DNA from: Geobacteraceae bacterium
GTDB taxonomy: Bacteria; Desulfobacterota; Desulfuromonadia; Geobacterales; Pseudopelobacteraceae
Reading direction: 5' to 3'
DNA: 42,549 nucleotides
NCBI GenBank assembly: GCA_025355325.1
Contig: JANXZX010000219.1
Span: 1 to 42,549 of the forward strand
Shown here: in pieces, positions 16,146-24,845 of the stretch
Position numbering within the stretch: the first letter of the stretch is position 1
Layout: each line of letters begins with the position of its first letter
Notes under the pieces: generated by a model
What the model saw: only the letters and a program-made list of their open reading frames with translations
Databases searched by the model: none
What the model was told of the DNA's origin: nothing
Translations under genes and position numbers: made by a program

Positions 16146-18248
16146 ATGATGGCACGTCTGGTTCACTTTAACCATCTTTTGGGATGTGCCATTCAGCTTT
16201 TATGGGTATTCGTATTACCTGTGACGGGATGGGCATTTGAACTGCCGCCACAGGAACCGTTCCAGAGCAGCCTTTCTCTGCAGGGGTACACCGGCATTCT
16301 CAACACTCCCAGTGCCTATGTGACTCAAGAGGGGTTTTTCGATGGTCTGTACAGTAATCAGAGGGAATCCATGTGGCGAAACAAAACCTCGCATCAGGAC
16401 AATTACCTCTTCTCAGTCGGCGCCTTCAGCGTAGCTGAGGTCGGCGGCAGGTTTACCGAGGCGCCTGAAGCGGTAGTGCGTGACTTGTCAGCCAATATCA
16501 AACTTTCTACGGAGCCGTTTTTTCGTAAAAGCCCATTTGTTCCGGTGTTTGCCGCAGGATATCAGGATGTTGGAGGCGCTTTGAGTCAGCTTCGGAACAG
16601 GTATGTTGTTGCCTCTGAGGACATCTGGCGTCTGCGGGTTTCGGCCGGCTACGGTTTCGGGCCGCAGCGGATGAAAGGGGTGTTCGTCGGCGGGGAATTC
16701 AAGGCGCATGACTGGATCTATCTGTTGGGCGAATATGACACGAAGGAAACCAATCTGGGCATACGAATAGTAACACCACGGATATGGAGGAGTCCGATCA
16801 GTCTGTCCGCTACAGCGAAGATGTCGCTGGACAATAAACCGGGTAATGTGGAGATGGGGGTCGGTCTTACCTTTCCGCTCGATTTTCAGGTGCGTTCCGT
16901 TTCTCCACCGTTACCGCAGGAATCAGTCATAGTTGAGCCGAATCCGGTTGTTACACCTGTCCCGCGTACAGATCCGCCATCCATCCCCGTAACATCGGGC
17001 AGAACGTTGGAATCGAGATTGGCCGCGCTTCGGGATCGGCTTGTCAAGGCCGGTTTCATGAGCATTCGGGTGGGCAGAATGGAAAGCGATACGCTGGTAG
17101 TTGAGTATGAGAATGTCATCTTCAACCACAACGAACTGGATGCACTCGGGGTGGTCAGTGGTATGTCTGCTGAAGCGTTCAGGGATGATTTTCGTTATAT
17201 CACCGTGATCATAAAGAAAAAAAGCATTCGCATGGTCCGGATTTCAATGCCGCTGCATGAGTTGGCAGCATATGTAGCGGGTGGCAGCGTTCGTGCCGAA
17301 CTGGCTGAGCGGGTGACCGTTTCCCGCAAATGTGACGATGATGTCAGTATGTCATTTGCGGAAGAAGCCGTAAATGACAGTGCCTTCACCGCATCACTGG
17401 TGCTCTGGCCGGGCCTGACCACTCTTGTCGGCACGGAATACGGTTCTTTTGATTATGTTCTCTCACTTAAACCGGAACTGTTCGTGAACGTATGGAAAGG
17501 CGGTCTGATCAATGCCCGTTGGGATATTCCCCTCTCGTGGAGCGACAATCTGGATGACGGCAAACCATATCGCACCGTTCGTACACCGGCTAGGTTGGAA
17601 CGACTGATGCTGTTCCAGGCGGTCAAGCCGCTGCCGGATATTATGGCGAATCTGGGCGCCGGCATGGTCTCCCCGGATGTCTACGGGACCCTCAATGAAC
17701 TTGCCTGGACACCGGGGGATGGTTCGCATGCCGTCCGGTTTGTGCAGTCGTGGGGTCGTAATGATACGAACAGTAAAACGTCGGAGATCTATCTTGCCTC
17801 GTACCGTTACTACTTGAGTTCACTGGATCTGTTTCTGACCGGGACAACGGGAAAATTTGCGGCGCAGGATCGCGGTTTTTCGTTTGAGATGAAGCGCATG
17901 TTCGGGGATACGGGGTTTTCTGCCTACTACAAGAACAGCACTGCCGAAGATACCCGTCATTGGCAGGCGGTCGGCGTTACATTCAGTTTTCCGCTCACCC
18001 CGGCCAGGGACATGAAGCATTATTACGGGATGCAGCTGCGTGGGACAGATGAATGGCAGTATTCCCAGGAAACGGTGGTATCGAATTCACGAAACCGGAT
18101 TCCTGGATTTCCGCTGGCCGCCACTCCTCTTCCGACCGCATCGCTCTATGACCAGTATCAGAACAGGGACCGGCTTAATGAATCATATATCAGATCACAT
18201 CTCTTCAGGCTGCGGGATGCGTGGATTGCCTATCGCGAGAAATTGTAA
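16146..18248 (+). CDS. YjbH-like exopolysaccharide outer-membrane protein
   Basis: This 700-residue protein has a signal peptide (about 1-29, ending VTGWA) and then LQGYTGILNTPSAYVTQEG, a start typical of YjbH/DUF940 proteins, whose members are outer-membrane beta-barrels linked to exopolysaccharide secretion. Two beta-rich parts are separated by a Pro-rich linker (about residues 260-290, PNPVVTPVPRTDPPSIPV). The C-terminal part is rich in alternating aromatic strands (ASYRYYLSSLDLFLTGTTG). The length agrees with the family. YjbH usually occurs with YjbE/F/G or GfcB/C partners, but none is here; the neighbours are a GT4 upstream and a small lipoprotein downstream. GGAG is about seven bases before the ATG pair at 16146/16149. 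It probably takes part in export or surface organisation of the polysaccharide encoded nearby. Confidence 0.85.
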   Translation: MMARLVHFNHLLGCAIQLLWVFVLPVTGWAFELPPQEPFQSSLSLQGYTGILNTPSAYVTQEGFFDGLYSNQRESMWRNKTSHQDNYLFSVGAFSVAEVGGRFTEAPEAVVRDLSANIKLSTEPFFRKSPFVPVFAAGYQDVGGALSQLRNRYVVASEDIWRLRVSAGYGFGPQRMKGVFVGGEFKAHDWIYLLGEYDTKETNLGIRIVTPRIWRSPISLSATAKMSLDNKPGNVEMGVGLTFPLDFQVRSVSPPLPQESVIVEPNPVVTPVPRTDPPSIPVTSGRTLESRLAALRDRLVKAGFMSIRVGRMESDTLVVEYENVIFNHNELDALGVVSGMSAEAFRDDFRYITVIIKKKSIRMVRISMPLHELAAYVAGGSVRAELAERVTVSRKCDDDVSMSFAEEAVNDSAFTASLVLWPGLTTLVGTEYGSFDYVLSLKPELFVNVWKGGLINARWDIPLSWSDNLDDGKPYRTVRTPARLERLMLFQAVKPLPDIMANLGAGMVSPDVYGTLNELAWTPGDGSHAVRFVQSWGRNDTNSKTSEIYLASYRYYLSSLDLFLTGTTGKFAAQDRGFSFEMKRMFGDTGFSAYYKNSTAEDTRHWQAVGVTFSFPLTPARDMKHYYGMQLRGTDEWQYSQETVVSNSRNRIPGFPLAATPLPTASLYDQYQNRDRLNESYIRSHLFRLRDAWIAYREKL

Positions 18249-18336
18249 CAGAGCTTGTATTTTGATTTTTCGGGCTGACCGTTCTGCTCGTTCAATCCTA
18301 CCTCAAACAAGTAAGCAAAAGAAAGGAGAACTGGTT

Positions 18337-19026
18337 ATGAAAAGATTATGGAACATATGCGTAGCAGTTGGTTTACTGGGGTTAACTCTTTTTGCTGGCG
18401 GTTGCGGAGGCGGAGGCGGATCGTCTCCACCTCCTGTTGCGAGCGTCACGAGTGACGCAATCAGCGGAACAACCGTAAATACTTCCGGCACTGTAACTAC
18501 ATCGTCTGCTGCGGCTACTACCGTTGCTGTCCCGGCATCCGCCCCTGCTGCGGTTGCAAAAACCTCGGTTTCCCTGCCGCCCAGTACTGTTATCACTGCA
18601 AAGAATTCATCAGGTACTGTAATGCCGCTTACAACGGCCACAACATTTACGTTCAGTGTCCCGTCCAATGCTACGGCCACCACATCCGGTACCAGCGGGG
18701 TGCCGCTTCCGGTTTCCGGCGGCTTTACCATTGTAAAGTCAACCTCCGTAGCTGTTGATGTGCAAATAACCGGTGCATCGACGGCAACGTTCTCCAATCC
18801 GGTTACCATAACCCTTCCGGTTCCGGGCAAAGCGGCAGGAAGTATTATTAATACGATTTACCAGAACAAGAATGACGGTCAGGGATATAAACTCTTAGGC
18901 GGTCCCTATACGGTATCGGCGAATGGAACTATCGATGTCACGGTTACGGACCTGTGCTGGTTTGTTGGTGAACCTGAGTTTGAAACGGAAACCGGCAGTT
19001 CGGGATCATCCGGCACCATAAGGTGA
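18337..19026 (+). CDS. Thr/Ser-rich lipoprotein of unknown function
   Basis: ATG 18337 is chosen: AGGAG lies just upstream, and the longer open frame overlaps the preceding gene. The 229-residue product has a lipoprotein signal (LTLFAGGC, lipidated Cys near residue 23) followed by a flexible GGGGGSSPPP linker and a Thr/Ser/Val-rich beta-type region. The GGCGGGGG start is frequent in lipoproteins of Geobacter-type genomes. I recognise no enzymatic domain. It is last in the run with the GT4 and YjbH-like genes and is followed by a strong terminator, so an envelope role linked to polysaccharide export is plausible. Confidence 0.85.
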   Translation: MKRLWNICVAVGLLGLTLFAGGCGGGGGSSPPPVASVTSDAISGTTVNTSGTVTTSSAAATTVAVPASAPAAVAKTSVSLPPSTVITAKNSSGTVMPLTTATTFTFSVPSNATATTSGTSGVPLPVSGGFTIVKSTSVAVDVQITGASTATFSNPVTITLPVPGKAAGSIINTIYQNKNDGQGYKLLGGPYTVSANGTIDVTVTDLCWFVGEPEFETETGSSGSSGTIR

Positions 19027-19030
19027 ATCA

Positions 19031-19078
19031 AAACAAACAGTCCTCCTGCGGAATCGTCTGCAGGAGGACTGTTTGTTT
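19031..19078 (+). terminator. strong intrinsic terminator
   Basis: A perfect 19-bp stem (left arm 19031-19049, right arm 19060-19078) with a 10-nt loop begins four bases after the lipoprotein stop codon. The core AGTCCTCCTGC/GCAGGAGGACT is flanked by AAACAAAC and GTTTGTTT, giving a U-rich end in both directions. It separates the converging + and - strand halves. Confidence 0.92.
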
Positions 19079-19172
19079 GTAAATGAATATATTAATTGAA
19101 CGTAAAAATTCTGTCACCTACCAGGGCAAACAATCTGGTACCGTCCGCAGATGTGGAAACAGAACCAAATCC

Positions 19173-19206
19173 CTCCTTGCCCCCCCTCATAATGATGGGC
19201 AAGGAG
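19173..19206 (-). terminator. hairpin downstream of the GH99-like gene
   Basis: CTCCTTGCCC (19173-19182) and GGGCAAGGAG (19197-19206) form a perfect 10-bp stem with a 14-nt loop, 18 bp past the stop of the - strand gene. No good U-run follows in that direction, so it may work with the stronger bidirectional hairpin beyond it. Confidence 0.5.
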
Positions 19207-19223
19207 CTGGCGGGAGATTTGTG

Positions 19224-20315
19224 CTATTCAGATTCAGTAACGGCTTTTGCCGGTGATGGCGCAAAGATTTTCCTGATCGCCTCCAGATAACTGAATCCCA
19301 ATTTTTTTGTCGGTTCAATATATGAACCTTCGCCAAATTCATTCCAGGCCTCAATCATGATAATCTTCGGTGTTTTGACATTTGAATCCATCATCTGTTT
19401 TGCGCCGCGAAGCATACGTGAAAATTTATCCGGGGTCGGGTTGGTCCGTAATGGCGCTGTGTTGCCGGACCAGGGCCTTGAATCCCAGCCGGGGCTTGCA
19501 GAAACAATATAGGGTAAACGTTTTGCCGTTTGAGCAGCCGCAGAAAAATTTTCAAGATAACCATCTACCATAACGTCGTAATCTTCAACCCTGGCCCCTT
19601 TTGACTCCACGTAGTTCCAGCCCGTGTAGGCGTTGAAGCCGATATCGAGCAGCCACCCCTCCAAATCATTATTCGGTATTGCATTTGTTGTAACAACAAA
19701 ATAGATACCTTTAAATCCCCTTTGTTTTGCAATGGTATTCGCACTGGCAAGGAGAGTTTTTGTCGATTCACCAAAAACTTTGGCATTCGCCTCCAGTTGA
19801 TCATATGAGTAGATAAAGATAACCGGTTTGGCATCTATTCGATAATAGGTCGGCTGATTGAAATAATTAGTTATCCAATAAACCACCATGTCATCGAATT
19901 CTTTTTTATTTTTCAGCACTTCAGTATGATATGCCCAGAGAAGGCTGAACTTTAATTTACTCTTGTTACCGGCTTGTAAATAATTTTTGAGGGCATGGTC
20001 AAACATGGGCTTATTGTTACCCCAGTACCAGTCATACGCAAAAAAAGTTATGCCGTATTGCGATGCCCATGAGATATGCTTTTCCGCGACCCACGGTTCT
20101 TCCTCCGGGTAGTACCCGAGCATCGGCTGGCGGTCAGGCCATGGTTTTCCCGGTGATCTGGAACCGGGCAGCCCCTTGATGTCTTTCCAGTTGATGTACG
20201 TGCTCTGCCAGCCGGGATAATAATAGACTCCGATATCTACGGCAGCAGTGGAACACACGGCAGAAACCACCAAAACGAAACTAAAAAAACAGATTACTAT
20301 TAATTTACGTTTCAT
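19224..20315 (-). CDS. secreted GH99/WbsX-like glycan-active protein
   Basis: A 363-residue protein with a signal peptide (hydrophobic about 5-20, cleavage near STA/AVD). GVYYYPGWQ at the mature N-terminus, the YGITFFAYDWYWG segment and IEAWNEFGEGSYIEP near the C-terminus are typical of the glycoside hydrolase family 99-like/WbsX group (TIM barrel, with active-site Glu in the WNEFGEGS region). Members occur in polysaccharide gene clusters and are thought to cleave or transfer mannose-type glycans, but many are uncharacterised. The exported location suggests trimming or turnover of the finished polymer. AGGGGA precedes the ATG. It is the last gene of the - strand polysaccharide run, 13 bp after the FkbM methyltransferase gene. 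Confidence 0.85.
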   Translation of the reverse strand: MKRKLIVICFFSFVLVVSAVCSTAAVDIGVYYYPGWQSTYINWKDIKGLPGSRSPGKPWPDRQPMLGYYPEEEPWVAEKHISWASQYGITFFAYDWYWGNNKPMFDHALKNYLQAGNKSKLKFSLLWAYHTEVLKNKKEFDDMVVYWITNYFNQPTYYRIDAKPVIFIYSYDQLEANAKVFGESTKTLLASANTIAKQRGFKGIYFVVTTNAIPNNDLEGWLLDIGFNAYTGWNYVESKGARVEDYDVMVDGYLENFSAAAQTAKRLPYIVSASPGWDSRPWSGNTAPLRTNPTPDKFSRMLRGAKQMMDSNVKTPKIIMIEAWNEFGEGSYIEPTKKLGFSYLEAIRKIFAPSPAKAVTESE

Positions 20316-20328
20316 GATTGTTCCCCTT

Positions 20329-21213
20329 TCAGAAACAATGCACCATTACCGGTCGCGGCACCCCGTCAAAATCAACGATTCCCTTAACCCGAAACCGGTA
20401 CCCCAGTCCCAATCCATCGACATACTGCACCATCCGGTTGGCATCGTCAGGATTATGGTATGCGGCAAAAGCCAGCTTGGGCTTGAATCTCTTCAGCGTG
20501 TTTTCAGCTCCGCGCAGCAGCCCGACTTCCCCTCCTTCTACATCGGCCTTGATGAAATCGACCTTATCGATGCGCTGCCGGATACAAAACCCGTCGATGG
20601 TCGTCATTTCCACAACCCGGACATTTTCCGGCATATTCACATTTTCCTTCCGGTCGTAGAATCTACAGACAGTAGGATCGTCAGGGTCCTCAAAGAACAA
20701 GACTTCCCCGGCACGGTCGCCCAGCAGGAGCGAACCGATGGCAACCCGGTCCTGCGCAATTTCACCGGCAAAGGTCTGCTGCAAACAGTGGCTGATACCG
20801 CTGCCCGGCTCGATGCTGTAAACCTTGCGGGCCCCGGCCTCCAGCGCTTTCAGCGTGAAATACCCTTCACAGGCGCCGCAATCGAGCACAATATCGCCGG
20901 CTTGTATGCTGGTTTCCGCAATATCGAAGTAGTGATTATTCTTTGCATCAAAGACTTCAAAATACATATCCGCCAATCGTGCACTGCCGGCACGCGCCGG
21001 CCAGTAGATGACCCGTTCCCCGATCTCCACTCTCAATAAATTGCCGGCAGGAACAATCTTCATCTGGTTTCTGATGATCGCTTTATGCCGGCCATACCAC
21101 TTGAAAGTTTCATGAACAACATCCCGCCAGGTCGAATGTCTCAGATAAACGTCGCCCGTCAACTTGGACGTTATGATATGCAGCCTTTTATTAACTGAGT
21201 TGATCATGTGCAT
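20329..21213 (-). CDS. FkbM-family SAM-dependent methyltransferase
   Basis: A 294-residue cytoplasmic protein. VLDCGACEGYFTLKALEAG is the SAM-binding motif I, and FIKADVEGGEVGLLRGA is the signature of the FkbM methyltransferase family, which O-methylates sugars or other hydroxyls. In polysaccharide clusters such enzymes cap or decorate the glycan. The start overlaps the stop of the upstream GT4 gene by one base (TAATG), so the two are translationally coupled. A second in-frame ATG two codons later is possible. The N-terminal 80 residues, preceding the methyltransferase fold, contain no recognised motif. Confidence 0.88.
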   Translation of the reverse strand: MHMINSVNKRLHIITSKLTGDVYLRHSTWRDVVHETFKWYGRHKAIIRNQMKIVPAGNLLRVEIGERVIYWPARAGSARLADMYFEVFDAKNNHYFDIAETSIQAGDIVLDCGACEGYFTLKALEAGARKVYSIEPGSGISHCLQQTFAGEIAQDRVAIGSLLLGDRAGEVLFFEDPDDPTVCRFYDRKENVNMPENVRVVEMTTIDGFCIRQRIDKVDFIKADVEGGEVGLLRGAENTLKRFKPKLAFAAYHNPDDANRMVQYVDGLGLGYRFRVKGIVDFDGVPRPVMVHCF

Positions 21214-22316
21214 TAATCCTTACCCAACGCGATGCGGTATCCCTCCAGGGTCTTTTCGGCCGCTTTTTCCCAGGTGAAATTTTCAAGAATGTGTTGTCTC
21301 AGGCGCGGATCAATTGGCGAGTCGTATGCCTTGATTATCGCCGCCCGGATCGATTCAACCGAATCCGGTTCGCAGTAAAATGCATAATCACCGAAGTAAT
21401 CCCGCGTATCGCCCCTGTCGGTGATCACAAGATTGCATCCCATCGCCCCGGCTTCCAGGGAAGACAATCCGGTCGTCTCCATCCAGCTTGCCAGAACGTG
21501 GACCCGTGCGGCTTTGTAATACCGGGGCAGTTCTGCATTATCAATTTCACCAATGAGTTGCACGCCGGGGCCGGCCTCTTTCTTGATCCGTTCATGAAAT
21601 GAGCGGTGGTTTGTCGGTTTGCCTATCAGAAGCAAAGGCCAGGGAAGCCCCTTCATTGCACGAACGAGATTCAACTGGTTCTTGACTCCGTCGATGCGGG
21701 CCACGCACAGTACACAGTCCGAATATTCCCCTTCCGGGTGGCCGGTGAGGTCCGGGGCAAAAATATTCTCATCAACAGCATTCGGCACAACAACATGCCT
21801 TTTATTCCGGATGCGCTCCATGTCACGGCCTGCTCGCCGTATTTCGGATTCCGAATTGGGAAGCAGGATATCGGCCATATCAATAATGTCATTCTGCAAC
21901 GCGGTGAAACCGTGAACCAGAAGCTGCAGCGTCCCTTTGCTGCATTCAAGATTTTTGACTGCCCGTGCCAGTACCTTGAAGTATTCAATCTGACCGGCAT
22001 CCAGGTGGCGTGCCAGCGCTCCGAACAGGCCGCCTCTCGCATTCTGTTCGTATTCCCGGTATGAGACGTAAATAGGCGAAAGGACAATCCTGCGATTCTG
22101 CCGCCGGGCGTTCATGGCCTGCAGGTGCAGTTCCTGCGGCCGTGTAAGGTTGAACAAGTGGACAAGGTCAAACCGCGACAGATCAGGTTCCAGTTCAATT
22201 GAAATATCCACAGAACAGCCTTTTGCCCGTAATGCTTCTGCTGTCTTGATTATCTGGACAGTGTCGCCGCCCGGAACGCTAAAAAGCGTTGCTCTGGATT
22301 GCAGGATAACGTTCAC
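21213..22316 (-). CDS. GT4 glycosyltransferase
   Basis: I start this gene at GTG 22316, not at the far longer open frame, because it then overlaps the upstream stop codon as GTGA, has GGGAGGG just upstream, and gives a normal GT-B N-terminus (VNVILQSRATLFSVPGGDTV). The 367-residue product has the GT4 C-terminal domain: VLCVARIDGVKNQLNLVRAM, LLIGKPTNHRSF, and an E-x7-E region METTGLSSLEAGAMGCN. PGGDTVQ near the N-terminus resembles a nucleotide-binding loop. It adds one sugar during assembly of the polysaccharide repeat unit on the cytoplasmic face. Donor and linkage cannot be assigned. Confidence 0.9.
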   Translation of the reverse strand: MNVILQSRATLFSVPGGDTVQIIKTAEALRAKGCSVDISIELEPDLSRFDLVHLFNLTRPQELHLQAMNARRQNRRIVLSPIYVSYREYEQNARGGLFGALARHLDAGQIEYFKVLARAVKNLECSKGTLQLLVHGFTALQNDIIDMADILLPNSESEIRRAGRDMERIRNKRHVVVPNAVDENIFAPDLTGHPEGEYSDCVLCVARIDGVKNQLNLVRAMKGLPWPLLLIGKPTNHRSFHERIKKEAGPGVQLIGEIDNAELPRYYKAARVHVLASWMETTGLSSLEAGAMGCNLVITDRGDTRDYFGDYAFYCEPDSVESIRAAIIKAYDSPIDPRLRQHILENFTWEKAAEKTLEGYRIALGKD

Positions 22317-23485
22317 CGCGCATCCCTCCCGGGCCTTTGTTCCTGCTCTTTTCCGATGTTGCCCGTAATCAGGTCCCTTATTGTCGTAACCGCCAGATTC
22401 AGGGATGTCTGCCATTGCTCTATGTTTTCCCGCGCCTTCAGGCGCAGCGTCTGCGGCATGAGGCACGCGGCAATATGCCACTGGACAATGGACCAGGAGG
22501 AACGCAACAGATAACCGAGCACCAGGATCCAGAGCCGCCACGCGGCAAAGTTTTTCCGGTAATACCTGAAAAGACTCTCGATGAAATAGCAGTTCACCTT
22601 CAGGCCAGATTGCCTGAAGCTCCCGGCGTACTTGTGCATTATTTCGGCCCGGGGGAGATAATATCTTCCCCAGCCCTGTTTCATCATGCGCAGGCACCAG
22701 TCGGTCTCTTCCGCGTACATGAAAAATCTTTCGTCCAGCAGGCCTACGTCATCGACGGTTTCCTGCCTGACCAGGAAGCATGCTCCCGACGGATAATCCA
22801 CCGGAAGCGGCTCACTGATTGAATCATCAGGAACGACATTGGATCGTTTGAGGCTTCGCAGCAGCCTTTCAGGGAGCAGTTTATACACCGGAAACAGATA
22901 GGCAATGGCGCGGGACAGGGAAGGGAAGTTACCGTACGACGCCTGGGCAGAGCCATCGGGATAAAAGAGCCGTCCGCCGCATGCCCCGGCATCCGGATGG
23001 GTCTCCATGAATGTGATCATTGTCGTGACGGCATCCCGGGAGCGGAGACTTGCGTCATTGTTCAACAGCAGAACATACCCGGCTCCATGATGCTGCGAAT
23101 ATCTGAGTCCCACATTGTTGCCGCCGGCAAATCCCAGATTCTCACCTGTCCGGACAATAACCAGGGGATGGGGAACTGTTGCCGGCAGGTTTGCGCGCAA
23201 TCTCTCTTCTTCAACCGCCAATCCTCCCTGTTCAGCTGTTTCCCTGTCGTACTCTATGAACGGCAACGGGCTTTTTTTGAAAGGATTGGTAGCAGATGAG
23301 ATGGCATCCCCGTTGGCCCATGCCCGAATTTTCTCCAAAGAATCGTCTGCCGAGTCGTTGTCAATCAGCACAACCTGGCAGTCTGGACAGTCATTGCAAT
23401 ACAGGGATTCAAGGCAGTCCAGGGTATCGCGCCAGCCATTCCAGTTCAGTACCAATATGTATGTTTTCGGAGTCCGGCGGTTCAT
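22313..23485 (-). CDS. GT2 glycosyltransferase (rhamnosyltransferase-like)
   Basis: A 390-residue GT-A enzyme. It has YILVLNWNGWRDTLDCLESL at the N-terminus, a nucleotide-binding VVLIDNDSADDS, GENLGFAGGNNVGLRY, a DxD-like metal site LLLNNDASL, and the catalytic region YAEETDWCLRMMKQGW. This set is that of GT2 proteins of the WbbL/rhamnosyltransferase type. An insertion of about 45 residues lies between the first strand-helix unit and GENLGFAGGN. The last ~110 residues hold a hydrophobic helix (LWILVLGYLLRSSW) that may contact the membrane. It overlaps the following GT4 gene by GTGA. It is cytoplasmic or membrane-peripheral and acts on the lipid-linked repeat unit. Confidence 0.9.
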   Translation of the reverse strand: MNRRTPKTYILVLNWNGWRDTLDCLESLYCNDCPDCQVVLIDNDSADDSLEKIRAWANGDAISSATNPFKKSPLPFIEYDRETAEQGGLAVEEERLRANLPATVPHPLVIVRTGENLGFAGGNNVGLRYSQHHGAGYVLLLNNDASLRSRDAVTTMITFMETHPDAGACGGRLFYPDGSAQASYGNFPSLSRAIAYLFPVYKLLPERLLRSLKRSNVVPDDSISEPLPVDYPSGACFLVRQETVDDVGLLDERFFMYAEETDWCLRMMKQGWGRYYLPRAEIMHKYAGSFRQSGLKVNCYFIESLFRYYRKNFAAWRLWILVLGYLLRSSWSIVQWHIAACLMPQTLRLKARENIEQWQTSLNLAVTTIRDLITGNIGKEQEQRPGRDAR

Positions 23486-23516
23486 TTCATATCCTCAACA
23501 AACAGAAGACCGCTTA

Positions 23517-24833
23517 TCAGTCAGTACGACTTTGCAGAAATTCGATCCGGCTCTTCCGGTGAAAAAAAGATGTGCCTGTGACACGGCATGAACAGAGAAA
23601 TATAATCGGAAACGATGTCAGAAGAAACCAGGTGAAATTTACCTGGGAATACATGAAAACGTATGGGATAAAAATCGTCATGGAAATCAGGTACCCGTAA
23701 AAAAATATGCTCTCCGGCGTTCCTTTTTCAAACATACGGTGCCACACAGACTTATAGAGTAAACCGACGAAAAAACTGATTATCAGTACACCCGGCAGTC
23801 CGAAATCAAGAAAAGGGATACCGAATAATGTCGAGGTAAGGCCAAGATCATGCTCGTTTTTTTTCAGGACCTTATTTTGTAATTCAAGTTCTGAATATGG
23901 CCTGCCGGTGCCGGGTATGTAGGCAATCAGATTGCTGCCAATGATACGTCCATGCGAATGAGGCGCCAACGCTGGAATGGTCGCTGCATAACGATTGAGT
24001 ATTTCATAATTGAGAGTGATGGTCAGATAGAGAATTGAGCTGCTTTCGATAATGGTTCGAGCAAATGACGAGACATTACGGTTCCGGGGTCCACCCATGT
24101 CGGGCCCAAATCTCGTTACATCCCGCACGTACTTGACACCTGAAATAATTAATATAAATACGGCCAGGATGGTAACGGTTTTTTTCAGGGTAAACGTGCT
24201 TTGATTCAGCAGATAATTCATCGCTACCGCAGTCACAATCGGATAAATCAGCATTCCACGGGCAATCCACAGTATCAGCACCGTAAAGTTTATTATAATT
24301 ATAGCCACCAAAATTCGCCTGGTATTCTTTTTCAGGTCTTTCCCTGTTAATAATATGAGTGAGGCGATGGGGACGAGATGTCCGGACAACACGCTGAATA
24401 CATGGATAAATCCGTTTTTTGAAGCTATCAACCGTGCATGGTCCGGATCAGCGGCAAAGAGCGGGATTTGTCCCGCGATAAGGAACTCCAGCATGTTTGC
24501 GCAGAATGCAACAAACGTAACGAATATCAACACTCTTACCAGGGTGTATTCATCCCAGATGACGTCTTTTGCGCCAACAACCATTGTCCCGCGAATATTC
24601 CGCATGGTGAAGCTTCCGAGAGCGAGAGCGAGAGTGCCTGCAATTACTATCTGGTGCGTTTTCAAGGACCATGGAGAGATAATTGATGGTATCAAATCGA
24701 GGTTGGCGAGTCCTGCTCCCAGTAACATCGGAGTGGTCACGATAATCCATGGAAGCACGATGACCTTTCTCCAGGAACCGGTCAGTATGCGAGCGAAAAC
24801 TATTACTATGAATACGGAAATAAAATAGTACAT
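23517..24833 (-). CDS. O-antigen polymerase-like membrane protein (Wzy type)
   Basis: A 438-residue integral membrane protein with about ten hydrophobic segments, a first one at residues 2-15 and a last pair near 380-420. The larger polar loop (about residues 280-345, with RIIGSNLIAYIPGTGRPYSE) sits before the final helices, as in oligosaccharide repeat-unit polymerases. Wzy polymerases join lipid-linked repeat units in the periplasm to make long chains. Sequence identity among Wzy proteins is low, so the call rests on topology, length and the position between flippase, glycosyltransferases and exporter genes. It is 12 bp from the upstream GT2. A WaaL-type ligase would have a similar topology and cannot be excluded. 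Confidence 0.8.
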   Translation of the reverse strand: MYYFISVFIVIVFARILTGSWRKVIVLPWIIVTTPMLLGAGLANLDLIPSIISPWSLKTHQIVIAGTLALALGSFTMRNIRGTMVVGAKDVIWDEYTLVRVLIFVTFVAFCANMLEFLIAGQIPLFAADPDHARLIASKNGFIHVFSVLSGHLVPIASLILLTGKDLKKNTRRILVAIIIINFTVLILWIARGMLIYPIVTAVAMNYLLNQSTFTLKKTVTILAVFILIISGVKYVRDVTRFGPDMGGPRNRNVSSFARTIIESSSILYLTITLNYEILNRYAATIPALAPHSHGRIIGSNLIAYIPGTGRPYSELELQNKVLKKNEHDLGLTSTLFGIPFLDFGLPGVLIISFFVGLLYKSVWHRMFEKGTPESIFFYGYLISMTIFIPYVFMYSQVNFTWFLLTSFPIIFLCSCRVTGTSFFHRKSRIEFLQSRTD

Positions 24834-24845
24834 CGCATCCTCTGC

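Noticed and set aside
18040-18336. N-terminal extension of the lipoprotein frame
   Set aside because: It overlaps the YjbH-like gene, while ATG 18337 has a good ribosome site and directly begins a lipoprotein signal.
22317-22697. N-terminal extension of the GT4 frame
   Set aside because: It lies inside the GT2 gene, and the GTG at 22316 couples to that gene's stop and starts a normal GT-B fold.
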